Notes: generated by a model not told the origin, from the sequence alone. Positions 1 through 5,841 are shown, counted from the stretch's first letter. The stretch: 9,801 bases of DNA from Candidatus Peribacterales bacterium (GCA_020059985.1 JAGVCI010000010.1:1-9801); one strand, 5' to 3'. A program made the numbers and translations.

Positions 1-237
1 ATCGAAGTGGTTCTCTTCCTGGATCTCTCCGCCGAGCGCGAGTGACGCGCGCAAGGCTTTCTCGATCGCAGACGCATTGGGAACCGGTAATGTTCCTGGG
101 TGCCCCATACAGATTGGACACACCGTCGTGTTGGGCTGCTTGCCGAAAGCGTCGTTGTCACACCCGCAGAACATCTTTGTCTTGGTGCTCATCTGGGCGT
201 GGACTTCGAGGCCGATGACAGCTTCCAATTCGGGCAT
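1..237 (-). CDS. gatB: Aspartyl/glutamyl-tRNA(Asn/Gln) amidotransferase subunit B, N-terminal part (cut by window edge)
   Basis: Only the first 79 codons are present; the gene runs off the left edge. GatB is the kinase/tRNA-binding subunit of the GatCAB amidotransferase, which converts mischarged Glu-tRNA(Gln) and Asp-tRNA(Asn) to the correct aminoacyl-tRNAs in the cytoplasm. The translation begins MPELEAVIGLEVHAQMSTKT, matching the family opening (VIGLEVHxQLxTKxK), followed by the zinc-site cysteines C24-x-C26 and C40-PI-C43 and the conserved stretch MGHPGTLPVPN. The ATG at 235-237 is the only sensible start because homology begins right at it. Upstream is a divergent sigma-factor gene. There is no strong Shine-Dalgarno, and a weak promoter ends nine bases before the ATG. 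gatA and gatC are not in the window. Identification is firm despite truncation. Confidence 0.93.
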   Translation of the reverse strand, partial: MPELEAVIGLEVHAQMSTKTKMFCGCDNDAFGKQPNTTVCPICMGHPGTLPVPNASAIEKALRASLALGGEIQEENHFD

Positions 238-246
238 CTCGAACCT

Positions 247-275
247 AGGCTATCGAGACTTCTGCTCTTTGTACA
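247..275 (-). promoter_or_regulatory. Weak candidate promoter of gatB
   Basis: Reading on the minus strand, TGTACA (270-275) is separated by 17 bases from TAGCCT (247-252), nine bases before the gatB ATG. Each box matches the sigma-70 consensus only partly (4/6 and 3/6). It is listed because spacing and distance to the start codon repeat the layout of stronger promoters in this window. Confidence 0.35.
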
Positions 276-286
276 AATCTAGATTT
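268..286. repeat. Two overlapping perfect palindromes in the gatB/sigma divergent region
   Basis: TTTGTACAAA (268-277) and AAATCTAGATTT (275-286) are both perfect palindromes and share three bases. They lie between the divergent promoters of gatB and the sigma gene; the first overlaps the proposed gatB -35 box. They could be an operator for a dimeric regulator, but AT-rich intergenic DNA also gives short palindromes by chance. Confidence 0.45.
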
Positions 287-302
287 AGAAAATAGAATGG
301 TA

Positions 303-331
303 TTGATAAACATACTTAAATGTTATATCAT
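303..331 (+). promoter_or_regulatory. Promoter of the sigma-factor gene, predicted leaderless
   Basis: TTGATA (303-308), a 17-base spacer and TATCAT (326-331) form a good sigma-70-type promoter (5/6 in each box). The expected transcription start, about seven bases after the -10 box, falls at 338, which is the A of an in-frame ATG. The mRNA would then begin with its start codon. No Shine-Dalgarno is visible. Confidence 0.6.
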
Positions 332-337
332 AACAAT

Positions 338-895
338 ATGATCAATACGCAAGTTCCTGAGAATTCCGCATTCGAACTATCGGATTCGCAAGCAGGGGCA
401 ACCGCAGAGTTAGAACAGTATCTGAAAGACAATCGACATGTGCTTTTGGCGAAGGCGCGAAAAATGCTCGGGAGCGAAGCTGATGCAGAAGATGCGGTGC
501 AAAATGCATCCCTCAATGCTTTGAAAGGCATTCATTCGTTTCAAAGAGGAAGCTTAATCTCCACATGGTTGTATCGCATCCTTCATAACGAGTGTTTGAT
601 GATTATGCGCAAAAAGGGAAGAAGTGCCGTTAAATCGTTTGCCGAAATTGCAGGCGATGATGAGGAACGTGAAATTAATCCAGTCGATGAAGATGACTCT
701 CTGCCGGACAACAATCTTCGAGAATTGGTGAAAATTCTCGATCCTGAAGATCAAAAACTTCTCATTCGTCACTACGAAGACGATGAGACCTACGAAGAAA
801 TTGCGAAGGATATGGATTCAACCACCAGTTCGATAAAAATGCGTCTTTTTAGAGCGCGCCAGCGTCTGAAGGGTGTGCTGGGTGAAGCTGCGTAA
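338..895 (+). CDS. ECF-type RNA polymerase sigma factor
   Basis: A 185-residue protein with the two-domain plan of extracytoplasmic-function sigma factors, which direct RNA polymerase to alternative promoters. Region 2 spans about residues 28-95: an acidic AEDAVQNASLNALKGIHSF segment (compare DAEDLVQETF in the family) and STWLYRILHNECLMIMRKK for -10 recognition and melting. An acidic linker (about 100-125) follows, then region 4 (about 126-182) with the helix-turn-helix DETYEEIAKDMDSTTSSIK and the closing RLFRARQRLKGVL. The ATG at 338 is preferred over the ATG at 320 because the latter lies inside the promoter. The gene diverges from gatB, and its last 47 bases overlap the end of convergent def. 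No anti-sigma gene adjoins it, so what controls it cannot be read here. The exact ECF subgroup is not assignable by eye. Confidence 0.88.
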   Translation: MINTQVPENSAFELSDSQAGATAELEQYLKDNRHVLLAKARKMLGSEADAEDAVQNASLNALKGIHSFQRGSLISTWLYRILHNECLMIMRKKGRSAVKSFAEIAGDDEEREINPVDEDDSLPDNNLRELVKILDPEDQKLLIRHYEDDETYEEIAKDMDSTTSSIKMRLFRARQRLKGVLGEAA

Positions 896-1340
896 TCGAA
901 GGAAGGTAATCCACGATCAACACTCCTTCTAAGTGATCCACTTCGTGCTGCACAACGCGTGCATCGATGGAGCTGAGTTTGCGCTTCTCTGGTTTTCCCT
1001 TCTCATTGAGGTATTCCACGATGATCCCGATTGGGCGCTCCACTTCGACGTCGAGTCCCGGGAGACTGAGGCAGCCCTCTTCCATGATTTCTCTGTCGTC
1101 GCTCTTCCAGGTGATTTGGGGGTTCACAAGAACCATGGTCTTCTTCCCAATCTTCGCGAGGCACACTCGTAAAGAGGAGCCAACTTGTGGTGCAGCGATC
1201 CCGAGACCCTTCGCCTCCTTCAATGTATCGTGCATATCATTGATCAGTTTCTGCACTTCCTTGGTGACGGCGGGAATTTTCGTTGTCTTCTTCCGCAGCA
1301 CCGGAGTGTCTTTGCCTGTGACGATGGGGAGAACGGCTAT
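849..1340 (-). CDS. def: Peptide deformylase with a non-standard start codon
   Basis: Removes the formyl group from the initiator Met of nascent proteins in the cytoplasm. All three deformylase motifs are present: GLGIAAPQVG (about residues 45-54), EGCLSLP (88-94, metal-binding Cys) and QHEVDHLEG (131-139, two metal-binding His and the catalytic Glu). Length of about 163 residues is normal. The first ordinary start in this frame is a GTG at 1301, which would begin at VLRKKTTK and drop the conserved first strand. The reading frame upstream gives AVLPIVTGKDTPVLRKK, typical of deformylase N termini, preceded by ATA (1338-1340) where an ATG is expected; ATT at 1344-1346 and CTG at 1362-1364 are other options before an in-frame TGA. 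Coordinates here assume the ATA. It follows the exonuclease gene by about 63 bases and is probably cotranscribed with it. Its 3' end overlaps the sigma gene. Confidence 0.9.
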   Translation of the reverse strand: MAVLPIVTGKDTPVLRKKTTKIPAVTKEVQKLINDMHDTLKEAKGLGIAAPQVGSSLRVCLAKIGKKTMVLVNPQITWKSDDREIMEEGCLSLPGLDVEVERPIGIIVEYLNEKGKPEKRKLSSIDARVVQHEVDHLEGVLIVDYLPSITQLHPAHPSDAGAL

Positions 1341-1403
1341 ACAAATAAAGAAATGTGTCCTCAGTATTCAACGGAGAAGGATGTTTGTCACGTCTCTCTA
1401 CTC

Positions 1404-1979
1404 CTATTTAACCCATGCCCGAGAGCCCGCTTTCTGCCGCAGTTCGTCGATAGAAGTGATCCGTCCACGTTCGAGCATGGCGAGGAACGCCTTCGCTGTG
1501 AGCAGCACGTCCGGGAGTGCACGGTGACGATTCACCGGCTTTTCTAAGTTGAGGCGTGCACCGACCGCATCCAGCGTGTGTCGAAATTCTCGCGGGAAGA
1601 GTGCGCGAGAGAGACACATGGTGCAGAGCGATTCAGGGAGATCGACGTAGCCCCAGCAGAGTTCTTTCTCGACGCGAAGGAAGCCCATATCAAAATCGGC
1701 GTTATGGGCGACCAAAATCGAATCATTCGCGAACGCGAGGAACTCCGGAAGCACTTGATCGATGGTGGGGGAATTGCGTACGTCGCTATCCGAGATTTTG
1801 TGTATCTGCTGGGCTTCCGCAGGGATCGGCTTCTCGGGGTTCACCAGTTGATCGAACGTTTGATCGATGATCTGACCGTGCTCGATGCGCACTGCCGCGA
1901 TTTCAATAATCTTATGACCCCGCTGAGGATCGAGGCCGGTTGTTTCCGTATCGAAAACAGTGAAAGACGGGAGAGACAT
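1404..1979 (-). CDS. DnaQ-type DEDDh 3'-5' exonuclease (DNA polymerase III epsilon-like)
   Basis: A 191-residue single-domain exonuclease. All DEDDh residues are visible: D10 and E12 in FDTETTG (motif I), D95 in HNADFD (motif II), and H152 with D157 in HRALPD (motif III), which bind two metal ions for removal of nucleotides from 3' ends. It may act as the proofreading subunit of the replicative polymerase or as a stand-alone nuclease; no clear clamp-binding motif stands out at the C terminus, so dnaQ is not asserted. The ATG at 1977-1979 directly precedes the first strand and is nine bases after a TATAGT box. It diverges from nth and lies upstream of def on the same strand, likely as the first gene of a two-gene operon. 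Confidence 0.88.
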   Translation of the reverse strand: MSLPSFTVFDTETTGLDPQRGHKIIEIAAVRIEHGQIIDQTFDQLVNPEKPIPAEAQQIHKISDSDVRNSPTIDQVLPEFLAFANDSILVAHNADFDMGFLRVEKELCWGYVDLPESLCTMCLSRALFPREFRHTLDAVGARLNLEKPVNRHRALPDVLLTAKAFLAMLERGRITSIDELRQKAGSRAWVK

Positions 1980-1988
1980 CGGAAGCGA

Positions 1989-2016
1989 ACTATAGGGGTC
2001 GCGGTACAGGTCTGAA
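1989..2016 (-). promoter_or_regulatory. Promoter of the exonuclease gene
   Basis: On the minus strand, TTCAGA (2011-2016, 4/6 to consensus), a 16-base spacer and TATAGT (1989-1994, 5/6). Only nine bases separate the -10 box from the ATG, so any 5' leader would be about 0-3 bases. It probably also serves def. Confidence 0.55.
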
Positions 2017-2042
2017 ATGGTGCAATGAGTATATTGTGATCT

Positions 2043-2051
2043 TGCTATAGT
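2043..2051 (+). promoter_or_regulatory. Extended -10 promoter of nth
   Basis: TGCTATAGT (2043-2051) is an extended -10 element (TGn plus a 5/6 hexamer). No convincing -35 box is seen, which extended -10 promoters can tolerate. Eight bases separate the hexamer from the nth ATG, predicting a leader of about 0-3 bases. It faces away from the exonuclease promoter in an 80-base divergent region. Confidence 0.6.
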
Positions 2052-2059
2052 ACGAACGC

Positions 2060-2734
2060 ATGAAGGCTCTCACTTTGCCGATGATCCTGAAGACGCTCGA
2101 GAAAATCTACACCCCTCCGCGTACGTTTCTCGATTGGGAAACACCACTCGATCTTTTGGTGGCGACTATTTTGAGCGCGCAGTGCACGGATGTGCGCGTG
2201 AACATCGTGACGAAAACACTCTTCGCGCGGTGTCGTACGGCAGAGGATTACGTAAAGATTTCCCGAGAAGAATTAGAAACAATCATTCACTCGTGCGGAA
2301 CCTACCACGCGAAAGCGAAGTACCTGCAGACGATGTGTCAGATGCTTCTCGATCATCACGACGGAAAAGTCCCCGATACAATGGAAGATCTCGTCACACT
2401 TCCGGGCGTTGGACGGAAAACCGCTTCCATCATTCTCTGGGCAGTATTTGGAAAAAATGAAGGACTCGCGGTCGATACACACGTCATTCGTCTCGCACAG
2501 AGGCTTGGGTTAACGCGACACAAAGATCCGAAGAAGATCGAACTGGATCTCACACGCGGTCTCCCAAGAGAGCAATGGGGAAAAGTGACGACACTGCTCA
2601 TCAGTCATGGTCGTGCGGTCTGTACTGCACATAACCGCAAATGCGAGGAGTGTGTGTTTCAGAATGAGTGTCCTTCATCATCGGCACGACATCTTCCAGA
2701 TCTTGCGAAGGTCAGAAGCAGGGAATCTCGTTAA
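2060..2734 (+). CDS. nth: Endonuclease III (DNA glycosylase/AP lyase)
   Basis: A 224-residue base-excision repair enzyme that removes oxidised pyrimidines and nicks the resulting abasic site. The helix-hairpin-helix LPGVGRKTA (about 114-122) carries the catalytic lysine K120, and VDTHVIRLAQRLGL holds the catalytic aspartate D139. The C-terminal four-cysteine [4Fe-4S] loop is complete: C188, C195, C198 and C204 with the exact C-x6-C-x2-C-x5-C spacing. The length is close to the usual 210-220 residues. The ATG at 2060 precedes the expected first helix. No Shine-Dalgarno is present; a strong -10 element lies just upstream. It stands alone, divergent from the exonuclease gene; both act on DNA, but shared control is only an inference. 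No clear terminator follows it. Confidence 0.95.
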   Translation: MKALTLPMILKTLEKIYTPPRTFLDWETPLDLLVATILSAQCTDVRVNIVTKTLFARCRTAEDYVKISREELETIIHSCGTYHAKAKYLQTMCQMLLDHHDGKVPDTMEDLVTLPGVGRKTASIILWAVFGKNEGLAVDTHVIRLAQRLGLTRHKDPKKIELDLTRGLPREQWGKVTTLLISHGRAVCTAHNRKCEECVFQNECPSSSARHLPDLAKVRSRESR

Positions 2735-2806
2735 AAAAATGAAGGACTGTTATTGCTTCTTTTGGCGATATCAATATCCTGTTGGCTTACTTTCCCCCTT
2801 TTCTGT

Positions 2807-3418
2807 ATGACGCGTCGCTACATACTACTGGCTCTGGCAGGGGTCACACTTGTGGCTTGTGATTTTACCGGAGTCGATCTTCCGGATATTCAAAATGCAC
2901 CAGTCGATTCCACTCGCATGGAGGACAAAGATGGAATGATGCGCGAAAACGAGGACATGATGCACGACGACGAATCCATGATGAGTGATGATGAGGGCAT
3001 GATGATGGAGAAGAACGACGACACAATGATGGAAAAAGAAGATGACAAAATGATGGAAGGCGATCACATGGGTGATGAAACGGACAACACAGAAGAACCG
3101 AAGGCTATGGAAAAAGAAGGGCAGTATCAGGCGTACCGCGAGGGCGTGATCGGCAATGGTATGGAGTCCGTGCTCTTCTTCCATGCGTCATGGTGCCCAT
3201 ACTGCAAGACGCATGATGGCAATCTCAATGCTTGGTATCCCGGAGCAAATCTTGTGAATGTCTATAAAATTGACTACGACACTGCTTCCGACTTGAAGAG
3301 CCGCTTCGGCGTAGTACAACAGGACACGTTCATTCGTATAGATGGGCAAGGAAATGTGATAGAGACCGTGAGCTTTCCGACGGAAGCGCAACTCAAGGCG
3401 ATTGTCACTGCTCAGTAA
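2807..3418 (+). CDS. Lipoprotein with Met/acidic repeat and thioredoxin-like domain
   Basis: A 203-residue exported, lipid-anchored protein. The signal peptide is textbook: TRR, a hydrophobic run (residues 5-17), then the lipobox LVAC with lipidated C18. Residues about 38-91 are low complexity, with Met-Met pairs at 44, 51, 58, 65, 74 and 82 embedded in Asp/Glu/Lys. A thioredoxin fold follows (about 107-203) with the active site HASWCPYCK (C130, C133), so it should do thiol-disulfide or thiol-reductase chemistry outside the membrane. The ATG at 2807 is chosen because it gives the short signal peptide; an upstream in-frame start at 2753 would spoil it. No Shine-Dalgarno is seen. It ends 12 bases before a strong terminator and precedes the DipZ-like gene, a likely electron source or partner. 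The Met-rich part might bind copper; that is inference. Confidence 0.85.
   Translation: MTRRYILLALAGVTLVACDFTGVDLPDIQNAPVDSTRMEDKDGMMRENEDMMHDDESMMSDDEGMMMEKNDDTMMEKEDDKMMEGDHMGDETDNTEEPKAMEKEGQYQAYREGVIGNGMESVLFFHASWCPYCKTHDGNLNAWYPGANLVNVYKIDYDTASDLKSRFGVVQQDTFIRIDGQGNVIETVSFPTEAQLKAIVTAQ
2918..3079 (+). repeat. Degenerate Met-Met/acidic tandem repeat within the lipoprotein
   Basis: This stretch encodes residues 38-91. The first four Met-Met pairs recur every seven residues (21 bases), each followed by Asp/Glu/Lys-rich spacers; later pairs come at nine and eight residues. About 15 Met fall in 51 residues. Copies differ in sequence, so they are not a fresh slippage expansion. Confidence 0.7.
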
Positions 3419-3430
3419 TATGATTTTTCA

Positions 3431-3458
3431 CCGCCCTGCGGAAGCGGGGCGGTTTTTT
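3431..3458 (+). terminator. Rho-independent terminator of the lipoprotein gene
   Basis: A 9-bp stem, CCGCCCTGC (3431-3439) paired with GCGGGGCGG (3444-3452) with one T-G wobble, closes on a GGAA (GNRA-type) tetraloop and is followed at once by six T (3453-3458). It lies 12 bases after the stop codon. It separates the lipoprotein transcript from the DipZ-like gene, which therefore should have its own promoter. Confidence 0.93.
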
Positions 3459-3463
3459 GTGAC

Positions 3464-3492
3464 GAGACAGCGAACAGATGTTGCTGTAGGCT
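3464..3492 (+). promoter_or_regulatory. Weak candidate promoter of the DipZ-like gene
   Basis: GAGACA (3464-3469), a 17-base spacer and TAGGCT (3487-3492), eight bases before the ATG at 3501. The matches are modest (4/6 and 3/6), but the upstream terminator demands a promoter in this 42-base gap and the distance to the start fits the window's other promoters. Confidence 0.35.
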
Positions 3493-3500
3493 TTCCTCGT

Positions 3501-5342
3501 ATGCCCATCGCGCTAATTCTCTTCTTCGCGGGAATGCTGACGATTCTTCTTCCGTGCATTCTTCCGCTTATTCCTATTGTGCTTGGAGTGAGTATTGCAG
3601 GCCGCAGTAAGTGGAGACCCCTTCTTACGGTGCTGGGGATGCTCGTTAGCTTTGTCGGTTTCACATTTCTTCTCCTGGTTGTTCTTCGGCAGTTCGTAGA
3701 GGTAGCGGATTACATGAGGATCGGTACGTACTACATCCTTCTTCTCTTCGGACTGGGCTTCCTCACGCACGATAAGCGTATCCAGGATGCCGGCGCTCTT
3801 CTCGGTTCGTTCTTCTTTATGGACAAAGGATGGCCGTCCGTCATGGTTGTCGCTGTTCTCGGTGTCATTGCCATGCATGTCGGCGGTCGGGTTGCTACTA
3901 CAGTCCAGCAGTTTGGCACCACGATCCAGTCGAAGACGCGATCGGGACTTGGTAGTGATAACCCGATTACTGCATTCATTATGGGTCTTACCATGGGGCT
4001 CGTATGGGTGCCGTGCGCAGGACCTGCACTGGGGTTCGCCTTTACCCTTGTTCGCGAGGAGCCGGGTTTTCGTGCTCTCTTTCTCCTTACCTCGTATGGA
4101 CTCGGCACGGCCGTGCCGCTCTTGCTCATAGGGTATGGTGGGCAGGCTGTCGTACATTCCGTTCGGTCTATTTCCAGGTATAGCGGCGTTATCAAGCAAA
4201 TTTCTGGTGCACTTCTCATTGTGACTGCGCTTGCTTTTCAGTTTCACTGGTTCACAAAGTTTGATGCCTGGTTGGTCCAATATACCAATTTCGGAACACT
4301 CGGAACGCAGATCGAAGAAGCGCTTTTTTCCGATGAAGTGGATATGATCCGAAATATGGACTTTCAAGATCCTTTCAACATGCCCGATGATTCTTCTTCC
4401 TCCTCTTCTATGGACTTTCCCAAACTTCCAAAGCTCTCACGAGCACCGGAACTTCGAGACACCGGCGCATGGTTCAACAGCGAACCGCTCACAATGGAGG
4501 GGCTGAGGGGCAAGGTTGTGTTAGTCGATTTCTGGACGTATAGCTGTATCAATTGCATTCGCACTATTCCTTATCTTCAACAGTACTGGGATCGTTACAA
4601 AAACAAACCGTTCGTTCTCCTCGGCGTGCACACGCCTGAGTTTGTTTTTGAGAAGAGTGAACAAAATGTTCGGGATGCGATGGAGCGCCTTGGTGTCACA
4701 TGGCCTGTCGTGCAGGATAATGATTTTGGAACGTGGGGCGCATTTGCGAACCGCTACTGGCCGGCGAAATATTTGATCGATGCCGATGGGTACGTCCGCT
4801 ACACCCACTTCGGTGAAGGTGCGTACGACGAAACCGATCTTGCGATCCAAAGTCTCCTCAACGAAATTGGCGCGCTCGAAGAACCGATGGAAACCGTGGA
4901 GTCTGGTGCGAGAGGCGGAAGACAAAACCTGACGCCGGAGACGTATCTCGGCTCACGGAGCTGGCCATCGCTTGGGAATGGCTCCAGATCTCCCACGGAT
5001 GATGTTGTGACGTACACAGTTCCCGATGCGCTCAAGCTTCATTCCTATTATCTCGTCGGTGATTGGCAGATGGTCGAAGAAGAGAAGCAAGCGCTAAGAA
5101 GTGAGAGCGGAGAAATTCGCATGAAGTTCCTCGCAGGCGAAATCAATCTCGTGATTGGGATGGAAGAGGGCAAGCCCGCATCAGCAGTCACGATCGAAGT
5201 GGATGGGGAACACATCAAAGATTTCCCGATCGACCGCACTGACCTCTTCGAGCTCTGGAAAGGGGAGTATGGAGAGCACGAGATCGTCATCCACGTCGAA
5301 GGAGCAGGGTTTGAGGGGTATGCGTTTACTTTTGGGTCTTAA
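3501..5342 (+). CDS. DipZ-like fusion: CcdA membrane domain, TlpA-type thioredoxin domain and C-terminal beta domain
   Basis: A 613-residue membrane protein with the architecture of DipZ. Residues 1-250 form a CcdA/DsbD-type helical domain that carries electrons from cytoplasmic thioredoxin across the membrane; its conserved Pro-Cys sites are LLPC19ILP and VPC172AGP. An acidic, Ser-rich linker (about 275-318, six Ser at 298-303) leads to an extracytoplasmic thioredoxin domain (about 319-458) with FWTYSCINCIRTIPYL (C349, C352) and the cis-Pro in YWPAKYLID (P421). Residues about 475-613 look all-beta and match the C-terminal carbohydrate-binding-like module placed there in DipZ. The ATG at 3501 is chosen because the longer frame from 3402 overlaps the lipoprotein and crosses its terminator. 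It likely reduces extracytoplasmic disulfides, perhaps of the adjacent lipoprotein. No cytochrome c biogenesis gene is nearby. Its end overlaps the convergent gene by 17 bases. Confidence 0.9.
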   Translation: MPIALILFFAGMLTILLPCILPLIPIVLGVSIAGRSKWRPLLTVLGMLVSFVGFTFLLLVVLRQFVEVADYMRIGTYYILLLFGLGFLTHDKRIQDAGALLGSFFFMDKGWPSVMVVAVLGVIAMHVGGRVATTVQQFGTTIQSKTRSGLGSDNPITAFIMGLTMGLVWVPCAGPALGFAFTLVREEPGFRALFLLTSYGLGTAVPLLLIGYGGQAVVHSVRSISRYSGVIKQISGALLIVTALAFQFHWFTKFDAWLVQYTNFGTLGTQIEEALFSDEVDMIRNMDFQDPFNMPDDSSSSSSMDFPKLPKLSRAPELRDTGAWFNSEPLTMEGLRGKVVLVDFWTYSCINCIRTIPYLQQYWDRYKNKPFVLLGVHTPEFVFEKSEQNVRDAMERLGVTWPVVQDNDFGTWGAFANRYWPAKYLIDADGYVRYTHFGEGAYDETDLAIQSLLNEIGALEEPMETVESGARGGRQNLTPETYLGSRSWPSLGNGSRSPTDDVVTYTVPDALKLHSYYLVGDWQMVEEEKQALRSESGEIRMKFLAGEINLVIGMEEGKPASAVTIEVDGEHIKDFPIDRTDLFELWKGEYGEHEIVIHVEGAGFEGYAFTFGS

Positions 5343-5757
5343 TTCCTTTTGCTGCAAGCACCTGCTTGCATTCGTTTAGCATGCTCTGGATTTTTTGGAT
5401 TGCTTCGGGCACAGAAATGCCCGATTCGGGGATGCCGACAGAGGTTGCTGTAACTGTTTCGGAATCTTGTGCTTCTAATGTGTATCTCGCTCGCAGGAGA
5501 CACGAATGTGCGATGGATAGATATGCATCAGTAAGATCACCGGAATGCTGGGTATCTAGTTCGCAGACACCTTGAAATCCTCCGAGAGATGCTCCGACGT
5601 CCAAGAGCCCGAAATGGGTCGAAACACTCCGACGCTGGCTGTCTCTTAGCAATCTGACGTTTTCTTCAGTCGTAATTGCAGAAAACTCGTAAAATTCTAC
5701 AGATCGCCACCGCTGTGGTTTTTCTGTCTCTACAGGTAATGGTTTCCGCTTTGCCAT
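5326..5757 (-). CDS. Hypothetical protein, 143 residues
   Basis: I do not recognise this protein. It has no signal peptide or membrane segment. The N terminus is basic and Pro-rich (MAKRKPLPVETEKPQRWRS), the middle is mixed with aromatic residues, and a region about 75-105 (DAYLSIAHSCLLRARYTLEA) and the C-terminal part (about 115-143) look helical. The pattern of short helices with scattered arginines would fit a small helical-bundle protein of the kind sometimes annotated as four-helix bundle, but no family motif is visible. The ATG at 5755-5757 is preferred to a TTG at 5791-5793 because the TTG is part of the -35 box. It diverges from thyA and its 3' end overlaps the DipZ-like gene by 17 bases. 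A good promoter argues that it is a real gene. Confidence 0.7.
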   Translation of the reverse strand: MAKRKPLPVETEKPQRWRSVEFYEFSAITTEENVRLLRDSQRRSVSTHFGLLDVGASLGGFQGVCELDTQHSGDLTDAYLSIAHSCLLRARYTLEAQDSETVTATSVGIPESGISVPEAIQKIQSMLNECKQVLAAKGIKTQK

Positions 5758-5765
5758 AGCGGGAG

Positions 5766-5793
5766 ATCGTATCTTTGCATGGTAAATTGTCAA
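5766..5793 (-). promoter_or_regulatory. Promoter of the 143-residue hypothetical gene
   Basis: On the minus strand a perfect TTGACA (5788-5793), a 16-base spacer and TACGAT (5766-5771, 4/6). Eight bases separate the -10 box from the ATG at 5757, so the mRNA should be leaderless or nearly so. Confidence 0.6.
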
Positions 5794-5796
5794 TTA

Positions 5797-5823
5797 TTGA
5801 TAGATGGATTTTGCTCCTATAAC
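5797..5823 (+). promoter_or_regulatory. Candidate promoter of the thyA-folA operon
   Basis: TTGATA (5797-5802), a short 15-base spacer and TATAAC (5818-5823, 5/6), giving a leader of about 10-12 bases. An alternative -10 box, TAGCAT (5827-5832), lies nine bases before the ATG and would give an almost leaderless mRNA but lacks a good -35 box. No Shine-Dalgarno precedes thyA. Confidence 0.45.
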
Positions 5824-5841
5824 TGTTAGCATCTTTACCCC

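Noticed and set aside
320..337. ATG at 320 as the start of the sigma factor.
   Set aside because: It lies between the -35 and -10 boxes of the proposed promoter and has no ribosome binding site.
1341..1403. A separate promoter for def, with TATAGC at 1336-1341 as its -10 box.
   Set aside because: No -35 match is found at any usual spacing, and transcription from it would start inside the conserved N terminus; cotranscription with the exonuclease gene is simpler.
1578..2015. Plus-strand open frame opposite the exonuclease gene.
   Set aside because: The minus strand carries all DEDDh motifs; this frame has no recognisable pattern and would overlap the promoter region.
2753..2806. Upstream start for the lipoprotein.
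   Set aside because: It would put a second hydrophobic stretch ahead of a standard lipoprotein signal peptide; the ATG at 2807 gives the normal length to the lipobox.
3402..3500. Longer N terminus for the DipZ-like protein.
   Set aside because: It would overlap the lipoprotein's end and cross a strong terminator; the added residues are polar and do not resemble the family, whose membrane domain begins at the 3501 ATG.
3513..4367. Long minus-strand open frame (284 codons) inside the DipZ-like gene.
   Set aside because: It is antisense to a well-supported membrane-protein domain; the translation is Arg/Lys/Asn-rich without any fold-like pattern, as expected from the complement of hydrophobic codons.
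5758..5841. Folate-sensing riboswitch ahead of thyA.
   Set aside because: The gap is only 84 bases and occupied by two promoters, leaving no room for a structured leader; the same holds for folE.
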